A stretch of 64,000 nucleotides of DNA from Roseiarcus sp036489975 (GTDB lineage Bacteria > Pseudomonadota > Alphaproteobacteria > Rhizobiales > Beijerinckiaceae). The notes below the pieces were generated by a model that saw nothing but the letters and a program-made list of their open reading frames with translations, had not been told where the DNA came from and did not search any database. A program made the position numbers and the translations under genes. Below, one piece after another: positions 8,297 through 16,753 of this stretch; the first letter of the stretch is position 1, and the number at the start of each line of letters is the position of its first letter. Location: the NCBI GenBank assembly GCA_036489975.1, contig DASXES010000075.1:65306-129305 (forward strand). The letters run 5' to 3'.

Positions 8297-8971
8297 TTGA
8301 TACGGTTCGAAAACGTCGGTTTGCGTTACGGCACGGGCCCGGAGGTGCTTGGCGACCTCAATTTTTCCGTCGACCCGCAAAGTTTTCAGTTCCTCACCGG
8401 TCCGTCCGGCGCAGGCAAGACGACCCTGATGCGGCTGATGTTGCTCTCGCTGCGCCCGACACGGGGAAAGATTCAGGTCTTCGGCCAGGACTCCGCGGCG
8501 CTGAGCAAGAACGATCTGACGACGCTCCGGCGGCGCATCGGCGCCGTCTTCCAGGATTTTCGTCTCTTGGACCATCTCACGACTTATGAGAACGTGGCGC
8601 TGCCCTTGCGGGCGATGGGCAGAGAGGAATCCGGCTATCGGGCCGAAGTGGTGGAGCTTCTGCGCTGGGTCGGTCTCGGCGACCGGATGAATGCCTCTCC
8701 GCCTGTGCTTTCTGGAGGGGAGAAGCAGCGAGCCGCGATCGCTCGCGCGCTGATCGTTCGCCCGGAATTGCTGCTTGCGGACGAGCCGACCGGCAATGTC
8801 GACCCGGGCCTCGCGCGGCGTCTGCTCAGGCTGTTCATGGAACTTCACCGGCTTGGCACCGCGGTCGTCATCGCGACCCATGATCTCCAGCTCATGGATC
8901 AGTTCGGCTTCGCCCGCAGACTAGTGGTCGGCGGCGGCAAGCTGACGATTCTCGACGGATCGCCGCCGTGA
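8297..8971 (+). CDS. ftsE: Cell division ATP-binding protein FtsE
   Basis: This 224-residue ABC ATPase works with FtsX at the division site to activate peptidoglycan hydrolysis. Walker A GPSGAGKTT (about residues 35-43), the Q-loop at VFQDFRLLDHLT, signature LSGGEKQR near 137, Walker B LLLADEPTGNVDP near 156 and the switch histidine in IATHD are all present. The start is TTG at 8297, placed by the AAGGGA ribosome-binding site seven bases upstream; no ATG is available before the conserved RFENVGLRYG start. It overlaps ftsX by 4 bp. A CtrA-type site and a GANTC site lie in the promoter, suggesting cell-cycle timing. Confidence 0.95.
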   Translation: MIRFENVGLRYGTGPEVLGDLNFSVDPQSFQFLTGPSGAGKTTLMRLMLLSLRPTRGKIQVFGQDSAALSKNDLTTLRRRIGAVFQDFRLLDHLTTYENVALPLRAMGREESGYRAEVVELLRWVGLGDRMNASPPVLSGGEKQRAAIARALIVRPELLLADEPTGNVDPGLARRLLRLFMELHRLGTAVVIATHDLQLMDQFGFARRLVVGGGKLTILDGSPP

Positions 8972-9918
8972 ACGAACCGATTGTCGATCCCGTCCGCGCC
9001 GTCGAACAGGAGCCTGCGTTCGAGAGCCATGCGCGGCTCATACCCGGCGACTCCGTCGCCGGGCGGGCGCTGGTCGTCGTCATCGCGATCATGACCTTTC
9101 TCGCCTGCCTGACCGCCGGCGCCGCCCTGCTCGTCGCCGACGCCTCGCAGGCCTGGCGTTCGGATGTGTTGCGCGAGGCGACGATCCAGGTGAAGCCCCG
9201 GACGGGCGTCGACGTCGACGGCGTCGTCGCCAAAGCCGTCGCCATCGCTGCGAAATCGCCGGGAGTCGAAGCCGCCCAGGCGCTTTCCAAGACCGAATCG
9301 GAGAAGCTGCTCGAGCCCTGGCTCGGCGCGGGGCTCGACCTCAGTCAGCTGCCCATCCCGCGGGTCATTCTCGTGAGGCTGCGCGGCCAGCGCCCGGAGG
9401 ACCTGCCAAAATTGCGCGCAGCGCTCGCCTCGGCGGTCCCCGAGGCCGATCTCGACGACCATCGCGCCTGGGCGACGCGCCTCGGCGCCATGGCTGATGC
9501 GATCGTCACGCTCGCCGCCGGTCTCTTCGTGCTGATGATCGTCGCCATGGGCACGGCGATCGGATTCGCCACGCGCGGCGCAATGGCGGGCAATCGCGAG
9601 ATTGTCGAGGTCCTCCATCTCGTCGGCGCAACGGACGCGTTCATCGCCCGGGAGTTCCAGACCCATTTCCGTCGCCTGGGATTTCGCGGCGCCGCGATCG
9701 GAGGATTTGCCGCGATCGCTTTCTTCGCCACTGCCTCGCTCCTGTCCTTCTGGTGGGCGGGCTCGCCGGGCGATGCGGAGATGGCCGCCATGTTCGGCTC
9801 GTTTGCGCTGCGCTTTTCCGGCTATCTGGCTCTTGTCGCGGTATGCGTCATCGTCACGCTGCTGACCGGCTTCCTTTCGCGCGAGATTGTCATGCGCCAT
9901 CTGAAAACCCTGCAGTAG
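8968..9918 (+). CDS. ftsX: Cell division protein FtsX
   Basis: This 316-residue inner-membrane protein has a cytoplasmic N-terminus, a first helix (VVVIAIMTFLACLTAGAAL, about residues 33-51), a periplasmic loop of about 120 residues, and three C-terminal helices, the standard FtsX topology. EIVEVLHLVGATDAFIAREFQ near residue 211 is the conserved FtsX segment that contacts FtsE. The GTG start overlaps the ftsE stop in GTGA, so translation is coupled. FtsEX passes the state of division to periplasmic amidase activators. Confidence 0.93.
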   Translation: MNEPIVDPVRAVEQEPAFESHARLIPGDSVAGRALVVVIAIMTFLACLTAGAALLVADASQAWRSDVLREATIQVKPRTGVDVDGVVAKAVAIAAKSPGVEAAQALSKTESEKLLEPWLGAGLDLSQLPIPRVILVRLRGQRPEDLPKLRAALASAVPEADLDDHRAWATRLGAMADAIVTLAAGLFVLMIVAMGTAIGFATRGAMAGNREIVEVLHLVGATDAFIAREFQTHFRRLGFRGAAIGGFAAIAFFATASLLSFWWAGSPGDAEMAAMFGSFALRFSGYLALVAVCVIVTLLTGFLSREIVMRHLKTLQ

Positions 9919-9964
9919 AGAAGGGGGAGCTTGTCCGTTCCCCCGTGAACCCACGACCTCGCCA

Positions 9965-10750
9965 ATGCTCGCAACGCGATCGCTCATCTTCAACGCGCTC
10001 TTCTACCTGAACCTCCTGGTTCTGATGATTGTCGGCCTGCCGACCCTGCTTTTCGGCAGGAAAGCCGTCTTTGCGCTCGCCAGGCTCTGGGGCGCGATTT
10101 CCGTCTGGCTTCTGGAGAAGATCTGCGGCCTCAAGCTGGAATATCGCGGGATCGAGAACATTCCCGAGGGCGCGGTCCTGATCGCGGCCAAGCATCAGTC
10201 GTTTCTCGAGACCTTCGCCCTCATCAAATACGCCCCCGACTTCGCCATCATCCTCAAGCGGCAGCTGACCTACGTTCCGCTGTTCGGCCTCTATCTCATC
10301 GTCTCGAAGCAGATCGCCATTGATCGCGCCCGCGGCAGGCAGGCGTTGCAGCAGATCGCCGGCGCCGCGAGGCCTGTGCTCGCCGCCGGGCGGCAGGTGT
10401 TCATTTATCCAGAGGGAACGCGCCGCCTTCCAGGCGCGCCGCCGAAGTACAAGCAGGGGGTCACGGCGCTCTACCTGGAGACGGGAGCGGCCTGCCTGCC
10501 GGTCGCCGTGAACACGGGCCTCTTCTGGCGGCGTCGTGGCTTCATCCGCCGGCCGGGCCTGGCAGTGATCGAATATCTGCCGGTCATTGCGCCGGGGCTT
10601 AAGCGCGCCGAATTCAGCAAACGCCTGCAGTCGACGATCGAGTCGGCCTGCGACCGCCTCAATGCGGAAGCTGTCAGTAAAGACCCCTCGCTCGCCACGG
10701 TCCTTGAGGCAGGGGCCAAAAGCGACGAGGAGACGCTACGTCCGTCTTGA
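9965..10750 (+). CDS. plsC: 1-acyl-sn-glycerol-3-phosphate acyltransferase (PlsC family)
   Basis: A 261-residue membrane-associated enzyme that acylates lysophosphatidate to phosphatidate in phospholipid synthesis. An N-terminal hydrophobic segment (about residues 7-27) is followed by motif I with KHQSFLE near residue 77, where the histidine and the residue four positions on (Glu here, commonly Asp) form the catalytic pair. The substrate-binding motif YPEGTRR lies near residue 149, and CLPVAVNTG near 177 is the later block. It starts 46 bp after ftsX and is probably in the same transcript. YihG- or lysophospholipid-specific variants cannot be excluded. Confidence 0.88.
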   Translation: MLATRSLIFNALFYLNLLVLMIVGLPTLLFGRKAVFALARLWGAISVWLLEKICGLKLEYRGIENIPEGAVLIAAKHQSFLETFALIKYAPDFAIILKRQLTYVPLFGLYLIVSKQIAIDRARGRQALQQIAGAARPVLAAGRQVFIYPEGTRRLPGAPPKYKQGVTALYLETGAACLPVAVNTGLFWRRRGFIRRPGLAVIEYLPVIAPGLKRAEFSKRLQSTIESACDRLNAEAVSKDPSLATVLEAGAKSDEETLRPS

Positions 10751-10803
10751 CGGAAGTCTTACTTTGTTCCATTAATGTTCTCGTAACAATCAGGATCGGC
10801 GCG

Positions 10804-11241
10804 ATGCTGGCATACGAGAATGAACCGGTCGACCAGGCGTCAGGCTTCTGCGAGCAGCCGACGTCGCCCTGGATCGCCGTGGCGAGCGACAGCCACAGGG
10901 GAGGCTCCGCGCTCGCCGCGCTGGCCGGCATGCCGATCTCGTCCCGATTCTGCTCGTGGAAGGGACGGTCGGGGCGCCGCTACGTCTTCTCCGTCTATCC
11001 GGCGTCGGAATGTCCGCCCTTTTGCGGCGCCATTCTGCTCGCCGCGGTGCGCGAGGCGAAAGGGCGACGGCGGGTCTTGTCGGTGCGCGAGACCGGCGCC
11101 TTTCCAGAGCCGGCGATCGCCAGGGCGCAGCACGAGCTCAAAGTGTTCGGCCGGGCGGCCGAATTGCATCTCCATCTCTTGGCCGCCTCGCCCGAGGAGC
11201 GAACGGCGGCGCTCGCCGATCTCGTGATCGAGGAGACCTGA
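10804..11241 (+). CDS. Conserved hypothetical protein, about 145 residues
   Basis: No known domain is recognised. The protein has a central stretch FCSWKGRSGRRYVFSVYP followed by ECPPFCGAILLAAVR, with three cysteines in all in this part, and a C-terminal helix-rich end. RRYVFSVYP followed by a charged helix resembles short PAS-like proteins of Hyphomicrobiales, but this is only an impression. The ATG at 10804 is preferred; an in-frame TTG at 10747 overlaps the plsC stop and would add 19 residues without a good ribosome-binding site. Upstream, TTAA at 10772 and GTAA at 10783 are spaced seven bases apart, a near-match to a CtrA site. Confidence 0.6.
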   Translation: MLAYENEPVDQASGFCEQPTSPWIAVASDSHRGGSALAALAGMPISSRFCSWKGRSGRRYVFSVYPASECPPFCGAILLAAVREAKGRRRVLSVRETGAFPEPAIARAQHELKVFGRAAELHLHLLAASPEERTAALADLVIEET

Positions 11242-11258
11242 CGGGGGCGGGGCCCGCT

Positions 11259-11810
11259 TCACCCCCTCAGTCTGGCGCTCAGCCATTCGAGATCCCGATC
11301 GCGTATCCCTAGGGCCTTGAGATGATCGTGGGTCTCGAGAATATATTCGGCATTGTCGCCCGACTGGCCTTTGCCGGCGAGCACATATTCGAGCATCGCC
11401 TCGCGATCGAGCCGCCCAGCATATTGGCCGTGGAGTCGGTCGGCGACATAGGTCACGGCGCGGACGCGCGCGCCGGATTCGAGCTTAACGGGGGCGACCC
11501 GCTCGAGATAGACGGCCGTCACCTGTTCGCGGTCCCTGAGATAGCGGATCGTCGCTTCCCGCAAGCCCGCGTCGACCTCGAAGGCCACGCCCGGACAAGC
11601 GCCGCCGCGATCGAGGCCAAGCACGAGACCGGGCCGCTCGGGCGAACCGCGATAGACGTGGGAGAAGACGCAAAGGCTCCTGCGCCAGCCGCGCAGCAAA
11701 GCCTTGCCTCGTCTCGCATAAGTGAATCCGGGCCGCCACATCAGCGACCCGTAGCCGAACACCCACAAGCTCCCGCCCGCGGCGTCTTCGGGCGCCGCCG
11801 GCTCCCTCAC
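11259..11810 (-). CDS. Gamma-glutamylcyclotransferase, ChaC type
   Basis: The 183-residue protein starts with the ChaC glycine-rich motif VFGYGSLMW (about residues 16-24), which forms the substrate-binding loop; the catalytic glutamate should lie in the later FEVDAG to LRDRE region. ChaC enzymes cleave gamma-glutamyl bonds, typically of glutathione, to release 5-oxoproline in the cytoplasm. The start is the GTG at 11810, which overlaps the tyrC stop in GTGA; a longer frame upstream encodes only low-complexity Arg/Ala sequence antisense to nothing useful and is rejected. It is the last gene of the tyrC-hisC operon. Confidence 0.85.
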   Translation of the reverse strand: MREPAAPEDAAGGSLWVFGYGSLMWRPGFTYARRGKALLRGWRRSLCVFSHVYRGSPERPGLVLGLDRGGACPGVAFEVDAGLREATIRYLRDREQVTAVYLERVAPVKLESGARVRAVTYVADRLHGQYAGRLDREAMLEYVLAGKGQSGDNAEYILETHDHLKALGIRDRDLEWLSARLRG

Positions 11811-12769
11811 GACGTGAGCTCGTCCGTCTCGCCCGCATGGCGGCCAAAGTCCGGCGCGGCCGTATCCTGGCCAAGCGCCACAATGCCCATGCGGATGGCC
11901 CGCGTGCGGGTGAAGAGGGCGTGCAAGCCGTCCCCGTCGCCCCGCCGGATCATGCGCTGCAAGGCGGTCAGGTCCTCGTTGAACCGGCCGAGCATTTCGA
12001 GCACCGCGTCGCGATTGTTGAGGAACACGTCGCGCCACATCGTCGGATCGGAGGCGGCGATGCGGGTCGCGTCGCGAAAGCCGCCGGCGGAGAATTTCAT
12101 GACCTCGGACTGCGTCACTTCCTCGAGGTCGGCGGCGGCGCCGACGAGGTTATAGGCGATGAGATGGGGCACGTGGCTGGTGATCGCCAGTACGAGATCG
12201 TGATGTGCCGGGTTCATCGCCTCGACATGCGCGCCGAGCGCTTCCCAGAAAGCGCGCACCGCGCTCACCGCCTCGACGTCCGTCCCATCAGGGGGCGTGA
12301 GGATGCACCAGCGGTTCATGAACAAGGTCGCGAAGCCCGCGTCGGGTCCCGAATATTCGGTGCCCGCGACCGGATGCGCCGGCGTCAGGCTGGCGTGCTT
12401 CGGCAGGATCGGCTCGAGCGCCGCGATGACGGCGCCCTTGACCGAACCGACGTCGGAAACGATCGCGCCCGGCTTGAGCGCCGGAGCGATCAAGCGCCCG
12501 ATGCCCTCATAGGCGCCAAGCGGCGCGCATAAGATCACACAATCGGCGTTGCTGACGGCGCGAGCCACATCGTCGGTAACGACGTCGCCAAGGCCGAGCG
12601 CCTTCGCTCGCTCCAGCACCTCGACCGAATGATCAGCAAGCACGATGCGCCGCGCCGCATGGCGCCGGCGCGCCGCGCGCGCAATCGACGAGCCGATGAG
12701 CCCGACGCCGATGATCGTGAGTTCCTCGAAGATCGGCTCGGCGAGCGGCTCCCCGAGCCGATCAGCCAC
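11807..12769 (-). CDS. tyrC: Prephenate/arogenate dehydrogenase
   Basis: A 320-residue NAD(P)-dependent dehydrogenase of tyrosine synthesis. The Rossmann motif IIGVGLIGSS lies at about residues 18-27, followed by LADHSVEVLERA. DVGSVKG near 113, AHPVAGTE near 135 and ITSHVPHLIAYNL near 203 are the conserved catalytic blocks of the TyrA family. The GTG start at 12769 follows a GAGG ribosome-binding site and overlaps the hisC stop by 8 bp; a longer in-frame start at 12832 lies inside hisC and is less likely. The enzyme acts after chorismate mutase, encoded two genes upstream. Confidence 0.9.
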   Translation of the reverse strand: MADRLGEPLAEPIFEELTIIGVGLIGSSIARAARRRHAARRIVLADHSVEVLERAKALGLGDVVTDDVARAVSNADCVILCAPLGAYEGIGRLIAPALKPGAIVSDVGSVKGAVIAALEPILPKHASLTPAHPVAGTEYSGPDAGFATLFMNRWCILTPPDGTDVEAVSAVRAFWEALGAHVEAMNPAHHDLVLAITSHVPHLIAYNLVGAAADLEEVTQSEVMKFSAGGFRDATRIAASDPTMWRDVFLNNRDAVLEMLGRFNEDLTALQRMIRRGDGDGLHALFTRTRAIRMGIVALGQDTAAPDFGRHAGETDELTS

Positions 12770-13877
12770 CTTTGCCTCGCATGAACTCGGCAAGGGAAGC
12801 GACCACGCCCCTGTTCGCCTCTTCTCCGCCAACCGTCAGACGCAGCGAATCCGGCAGGCCATAGGCCGCGACCGCGCGAAGTATATAGCCCCGCGCGCTC
12901 AGGAACGTGTCCGCATCCGCCGCGGTCCGCCCCGCTTCCTTCGGGAAGGTCAGCAGCAGAAAATTTCCGACACTCGGCGTCACCTCGACGCCAAGCGCGG
13001 TGATCTGCTCATGAAGCCAGGCGAGCCAGCGCGCGTTATGCACGATCGCGCCTTCGAGATGGGCGGCGTCTTCGAGGCTCGCGACGCCCGCGGCCTGCGC
13101 CGCCCCGTTAAGATTGAAAGGTCCGCGCACCCGATTGAGCGCGTCGATGACATGCGCCGAACCATAAGCCCAGCCGACGCGCAGGCCGGCCAGCCCGTGG
13201 ATCTTGGAGAAGGTCCGGGTCATGACGACGTTGTCCGCCGACGCAGCCAATTCGACACCGGCCGCGTAGTCGTTACGGGTCACGTATTCGGCGTAGGCCG
13301 CGTCGATCACCAGAAGCGTGTGCGGCGGCAGGCCGGCGTGCAGACGCTTCACCTCGGAATAGGGGATGTAGGTGCCGGTCGGGTTGTTCGGATTGGCGAG
13401 GTAGACGATCTTCGTGCGGGCGCTCACCTTCGACAGGATCGCGTCTACGCTCGCGGTCCTGTCCGTCTCCTCGGCGACGACCGGAATCCCGCCCGCGGCG
13501 CGAATACAGATCGGATAGGTCAGAAAACCGTACTGGCTATAGAGGCCTTCCTCGCCTGGATGCAGAAACACATGCGCCAGCAGCGCCAGCAATTCATCCG
13601 AGCCGTTGCCGCAGATTATCCGGGCCGGATCGAGACCATGGCGGCGCCCGATCGCCTCGCGCAGCGCGGTCGACGCGCCGTCTGGGTAGAGTTCCAGCCG
13701 GTCGGCCAGCGCGCGAACCGCCTCGACCGCCTTTCGCGACGCGCCGAGGGGGGATTCGTTGGACGAGAGCTTATGAACCTTGTCCACGCCCGCCACATGG
13801 CTCTTCCCCGGCACGTAGGGGTCGATCGCCATGATTTCAGGGCGCGGCTGGGGCTTGCGGATGGCGTGGGACGTCAT
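12762..13877 (-). CDS. hisC: Histidinol-phosphate aminotransferase (aromatic-type HisC)
   Basis: A 371-residue fold-type I PLP aminotransferase. LSSNESPLGAS is near residue 38, the PLP-contacting NPNNPTG near 172, DAAYAEYV near 202 and the Schiff-base lysine sits in TRTFSKIHGLAGLRVG near 229. Such hisC copies, placed between chorismate mutase and tyrC, often also transaminate prephenate or aromatic keto acids, so a role in Tyr/Phe synthesis is likely. The ATG at 13877 is chosen because the conserved family start begins soon after; the frame stays open upstream into the chorismate mutase gene. Confidence 0.9.
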   Translation of the reverse strand: MTSHAIRKPQPRPEIMAIDPYVPGKSHVAGVDKVHKLSSNESPLGASRKAVEAVRALADRLELYPDGASTALREAIGRRHGLDPARIICGNGSDELLALLAHVFLHPGEEGLYSQYGFLTYPICIRAAGGIPVVAEETDRTASVDAILSKVSARTKIVYLANPNNPTGTYIPYSEVKRLHAGLPPHTLLVIDAAYAEYVTRNDYAAGVELAASADNVVMTRTFSKIHGLAGLRVGWAYGSAHVIDALNRVRGPFNLNGAAQAAGVASLEDAAHLEGAIVHNARWLAWLHEQITALGVEVTPSVGNFLLLTFPKEAGRTAADADTFLSARGYILRAVAAYGLPDSLRLTVGGEEANRGVVASLAEFMRGKGG

Positions 13878-13893
13878 GACCGTGCGAATAGCC

Positions 13894-14745
13894 TCAATTT
13901 GCGCCCTTGCGCAATGTCGAGACGTCAAATCGGTCCGCATGCGCGCCAACCTCCGAGGCGCGCACGTCGGCCACGCCGGCCGACCGCAGGGCTGCGCTGA
14001 CCGCGTCCGGCGCGATCGCCCCCGGCCGGGCGACGAGAAGCGCAAGCCCCATTCCATCGGCGGCCGAGCTGATGGCTTCGGCTCCGATTTTGCGTAGGCC
14101 GTCAGGGATGTCGGGGCGCCATCGATCGAGCGTCACCGACTCGAGCACGACCTCGCGCGCTGCTCCATCGACCAATGGCTTCGAGATCACGAACACCGGC
14201 ATGCCGGCGGGGTGGTTGGCGCGTTCGACGAATGGCAGCCGGGCGATGATCTTCGGCGCTTCCGCGAGCGCGAGCTTCGTCCACCAGGCGCCGGCTCCCG
14301 GGCCCCCGTCGACAGCGAACATGCCGAGGTCGCCGGCCGAATCGGCGACTGCGCGGATCACCTCGGCGGCCCCGAAATGCGGAAGGCAGGGGGTGGTGAA
14401 GCCAAAGTGAAAGCGCGCCGAATCCCGCATCGCCGCATCGCCGCCCGACACATCGACATGAATGCTGTAGGGCGCCTGAACATAGGTGAATGTCGAAATG
14501 ATCACCCGCCAGATGCCTTCGACCGTGTCGAGCGGCAGACGACCCCGATGCCTCTCGACAATCGCGCGCATCATCGAGGCTTCCCGCGCCGGGCGAAACG
14601 CCGAACCCCCTCCCTGGCCGGTCTTGATCTCGATCAATCGATCGATGACGCGCCCTCGCTCCATCAGGAGCTCGTGCATCTGGCTATCGATCCGGTCGAT
14701 CTCCACCCGGAGATCGGCGAGCGTCGGCTGCGACGATTGAGACAA
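13894..14745 (-). CDS. Chorismate mutase with extra C-terminal domain
   Basis: The 283-residue protein begins with an AroQ-type chorismate mutase domain: LADLRVEIDRIDSQM at about 9-23, then ELLMERGRVIDRLIEIK, with the helix-rich layout of the roughly 90-residue fold. It converts chorismate to prephenate. The remaining 190 residues (FTTPCLPHFGAAEVIRAV, DLGMFAVDGG, ARLPFVERANHPAG) form a conserved domain found after chorismate mutase in Hyphomicrobiales; it recalls prephenate dehydratase but lacks the clear TRF-type catalytic motif. Next come hisC and tyrC, which use the prephenate. Confidence 0.87.
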   Translation of the reverse strand: MSQSSQPTLADLRVEIDRIDSQMHELLMERGRVIDRLIEIKTGQGGGSAFRPAREASMMRAIVERHRGRLPLDTVEGIWRVIISTFTYVQAPYSIHVDVSGGDAAMRDSARFHFGFTTPCLPHFGAAEVIRAVADSAGDLGMFAVDGGPGAGAWWTKLALAEAPKIIARLPFVERANHPAGMPVFVISKPLVDGAAREVVLESVTLDRWRPDIPDGLRKIGAEAISSAADGMGLALLVARPGAIAPDAVSAALRSAGVADVRASEVGAHADRFDVSTLRKGAN

Positions 14746-14821
14746 GGAACCGACCCTCTCCTTTCGAGGGACTGACGTAGATGAGTGGTCCGGTTAAGCC
14801 CAGTAGCCGCGGCCGGGCGGC

Positions 14822-16087
14822 TCAGGTGTTCATCGACTCGAAGAAATTTGCGTTGGTCTTTGACTCGCGCAGTTTTCCCAGCAGAAACTCGATCGCGTCG
14901 ACCGTGCCCATCGGATTGAGGATGCGCCGCAGCACGTACATTTTCTTCAAGATATCGGGCGGCACAAGCAGCTCTTCCTTCCGGGTTCCCGACCGGGTGA
15001 TATCCATCGACGGGAAGGTGCGCTTGTCAGCCACCTTGCGGTCGAGGATGATTTCCGAGTTGCCCGTACCCTTGAACTCTTCGAAAATGACCTCATCCAT
15101 GCGTGAGCCTGTGTCGATCAAAGCGGTCGCGATGATGGTCAGCGAGCCGCCCTCCTCGATATTCCGGGCGGCGCCGAAAAACCGCTTCGGCCGTTGGAGG
15201 GCGTTGGCGTCGACGCCGCCGGTCAGAACCTTTCCCGAGGACGGCACGACAGTGTTGTAGGCGCGCCCGAGGCGGGTGATCGAATCGAGCAGGATGACCA
15301 CGTCGCGCCCGTGCTCGACGAGCCTCTTGGCCTTCTCGATCACCATCTCGGCCACCTGGACGTGACGCACCGCGGGTTCGTCGAACGTCGAGGACACCAC
15401 CTCGCCGTTCACCGAGCGTTGCATGTCTGTCACTTCTTCCGGCCGCTCGTCGATCAGGAGCACGATCAGATAGCATTCGGGATGATTGGCGGTGACCGAC
15501 TGGGCGATGTTCTGCAGAAGCACCGTCTTGCCGGTGCGCGGCGGCGCGACAATGAGCGCGCGCTGCCCCTTGCCGATCGGCGCAACGATATCGATGACGC
15601 GCGCTGACAGATCCTTCCGGGTCGGATCCTCGACTTCGAGCTTGAGGCGCTCGTTCGGATAGAGCGGCGTCAGGTTATCGAAATGAACCTTGTGCCGGGT
15701 CTTTTCCGGGTCCTCGAAGTTAATGGCGTTGCACTTGAGCAGCGCGAAATACCGCTCCCCTTCCTTGGGGCTGCGGATGACGCCCTCGACCGTATCGCCG
15801 GTTCTCAAGCCCAGCCGCCTGATTTGCGACGGGGACACATAAATATCGTCGGGACCCGGAAGATAGTTGGCGTCAGCCGACCGGAGGAAAGCGAATCCGT
15901 CCTGCAGGATTTCGACCACGCCCTCACCGATGATCTGCACATCGACGCTGGCGAGTTGCTTGAGGATCGCGAACATCAGCTCCTGCTTGCGCATGATCGA
16001 CGCGTTTTCGACGTCGTTCTCCTCCGCGAAGACCAGGAGCTCGGTCGGCGATTTCTGCTTTAATTCCTTGAGTTTCATTTCCCGCAT
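14822..16087 (-). CDS. rho: Transcription termination factor Rho
   Basis: A 421-residue hexameric RNA helicase. The N-terminal Rho_N segment (KLKELKQKSPTELLVFAEE) is followed by the RNA-binding cold-shock-like domain with DGFAFLRSADANYLPGPDDIY residues around 67-87, here given in part. Walker A APPRTGKT is near 180, Walker B ILLDSITRLGRAYN near 265 and the Q-loop and R-loop region DANALQRPKRFFGAARN near 290. The length is that of the usual alphaproteobacterial Rho. It ends 75 bp before the chorismate mutase gene and follows hemJ in the same direction. Confidence 0.97.
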   Translation of the reverse strand: MREMKLKELKQKSPTELLVFAEENDVENASIMRKQELMFAILKQLASVDVQIIGEGVVEILQDGFAFLRSADANYLPGPDDIYVSPSQIRRLGLRTGDTVEGVIRSPKEGERYFALLKCNAINFEDPEKTRHKVHFDNLTPLYPNERLKLEVEDPTRKDLSARVIDIVAPIGKGQRALIVAPPRTGKTVLLQNIAQSVTANHPECYLIVLLIDERPEEVTDMQRSVNGEVVSSTFDEPAVRHVQVAEMVIEKAKRLVEHGRDVVILLDSITRLGRAYNTVVPSSGKVLTGGVDANALQRPKRFFGAARNIEEGGSLTIIATALIDTGSRMDEVIFEEFKGTGNSEIILDRKVADKRTFPSMDITRSGTRKEELLVPPDILKKMYVLRRILNPMGTVDAIEFLLGKLRESKTNANFFESMNT

Positions 16088-16330
16088 CGGCGGACCTTAC
16101 CTTGAACTTCCGGTCCTTCCCGGACCCGCAAAGTTGCTGAATTGGCGGATGATGGCGCTGACAGTTCGAGGCGAAGGGTCGTTGTCAGGGCCGCGCGGCA
16201 AAGGTTGGATCGGGCGATCCAGCACCGCTCAAAACCCGCGGTCACGACCGTGGGCGGGAGCTTCATAGTCGCGTTCGCTGAATTTTTCAACGGCCATTTG
16301 TGGTCGAGCCGGTCAATTTGAATAAGGGCT

Positions 16331-16753
16331 TTAAAACGGCTTAACCACCGCCAGGACGACAATCACGATCATCAGCGCCGTCGGAACCTCGTTCAAAGCC
16401 CGGTAGAAACGAGCCGGCCGCACATTGGCGTCATTGGCGAAAGCCCGCACGCAGCGGGCGAAATATCCGTGTGCGCCGCCCAGGCCAAGAACTAGGATAA
16501 ACTTCGCCTGAAGCCAGCCCGCCTGCCAGTACCCGGTCATGAGCGCAAGCGCGATTCCCGTAATGAACACCAGGATCATCGATGGATTGATGATCATTTT
16601 GAGGAGCCGCCGCTCCATCACCTTGAAGGTCTCCGAGAGATCGGAGCCCTTTGGCGCGTCCGCATGGTAGACGAAGAGCCTCGGCAGATAGAGCATTCCC
16701 GCCATCCACGCGATGACGACGATAACGTGCAGCGCCTTCAGCCAAAGGATCAT
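16331..16753 (-). CDS. hemJ: Protoporphyrinogen IX oxidase HemJ
   Basis: A 140-residue integral membrane protein with four helices that oxidises protoporphyrinogen IX to protoporphyrin IX. The conserved His (residue 9, in LKALHVIVVIAWM) and YLPRLFVYHA motif mark the family; the C-terminal NEVPTALMIVIVVLAVVKP is the typical end. The ATG at 16753 is used because a longer in-frame start (16867) adds a basic, non-conserved N-terminus. Its place next to rho and a ppsR-maf-aroE block is the conserved origin-proximal neighbourhood of Hyphomicrobiales. Confidence 0.9.
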   Translation of the reverse strand: MILWLKALHVIVVIAWMAGMLYLPRLFVYHADAPKGSDLSETFKVMERRLLKMIINPSMILVFITGIALALMTGYWQAGWLQAKFILVLGLGGAHGYFARCVRAFANDANVRPARFYRALNEVPTALMIVIVVLAVVKPF

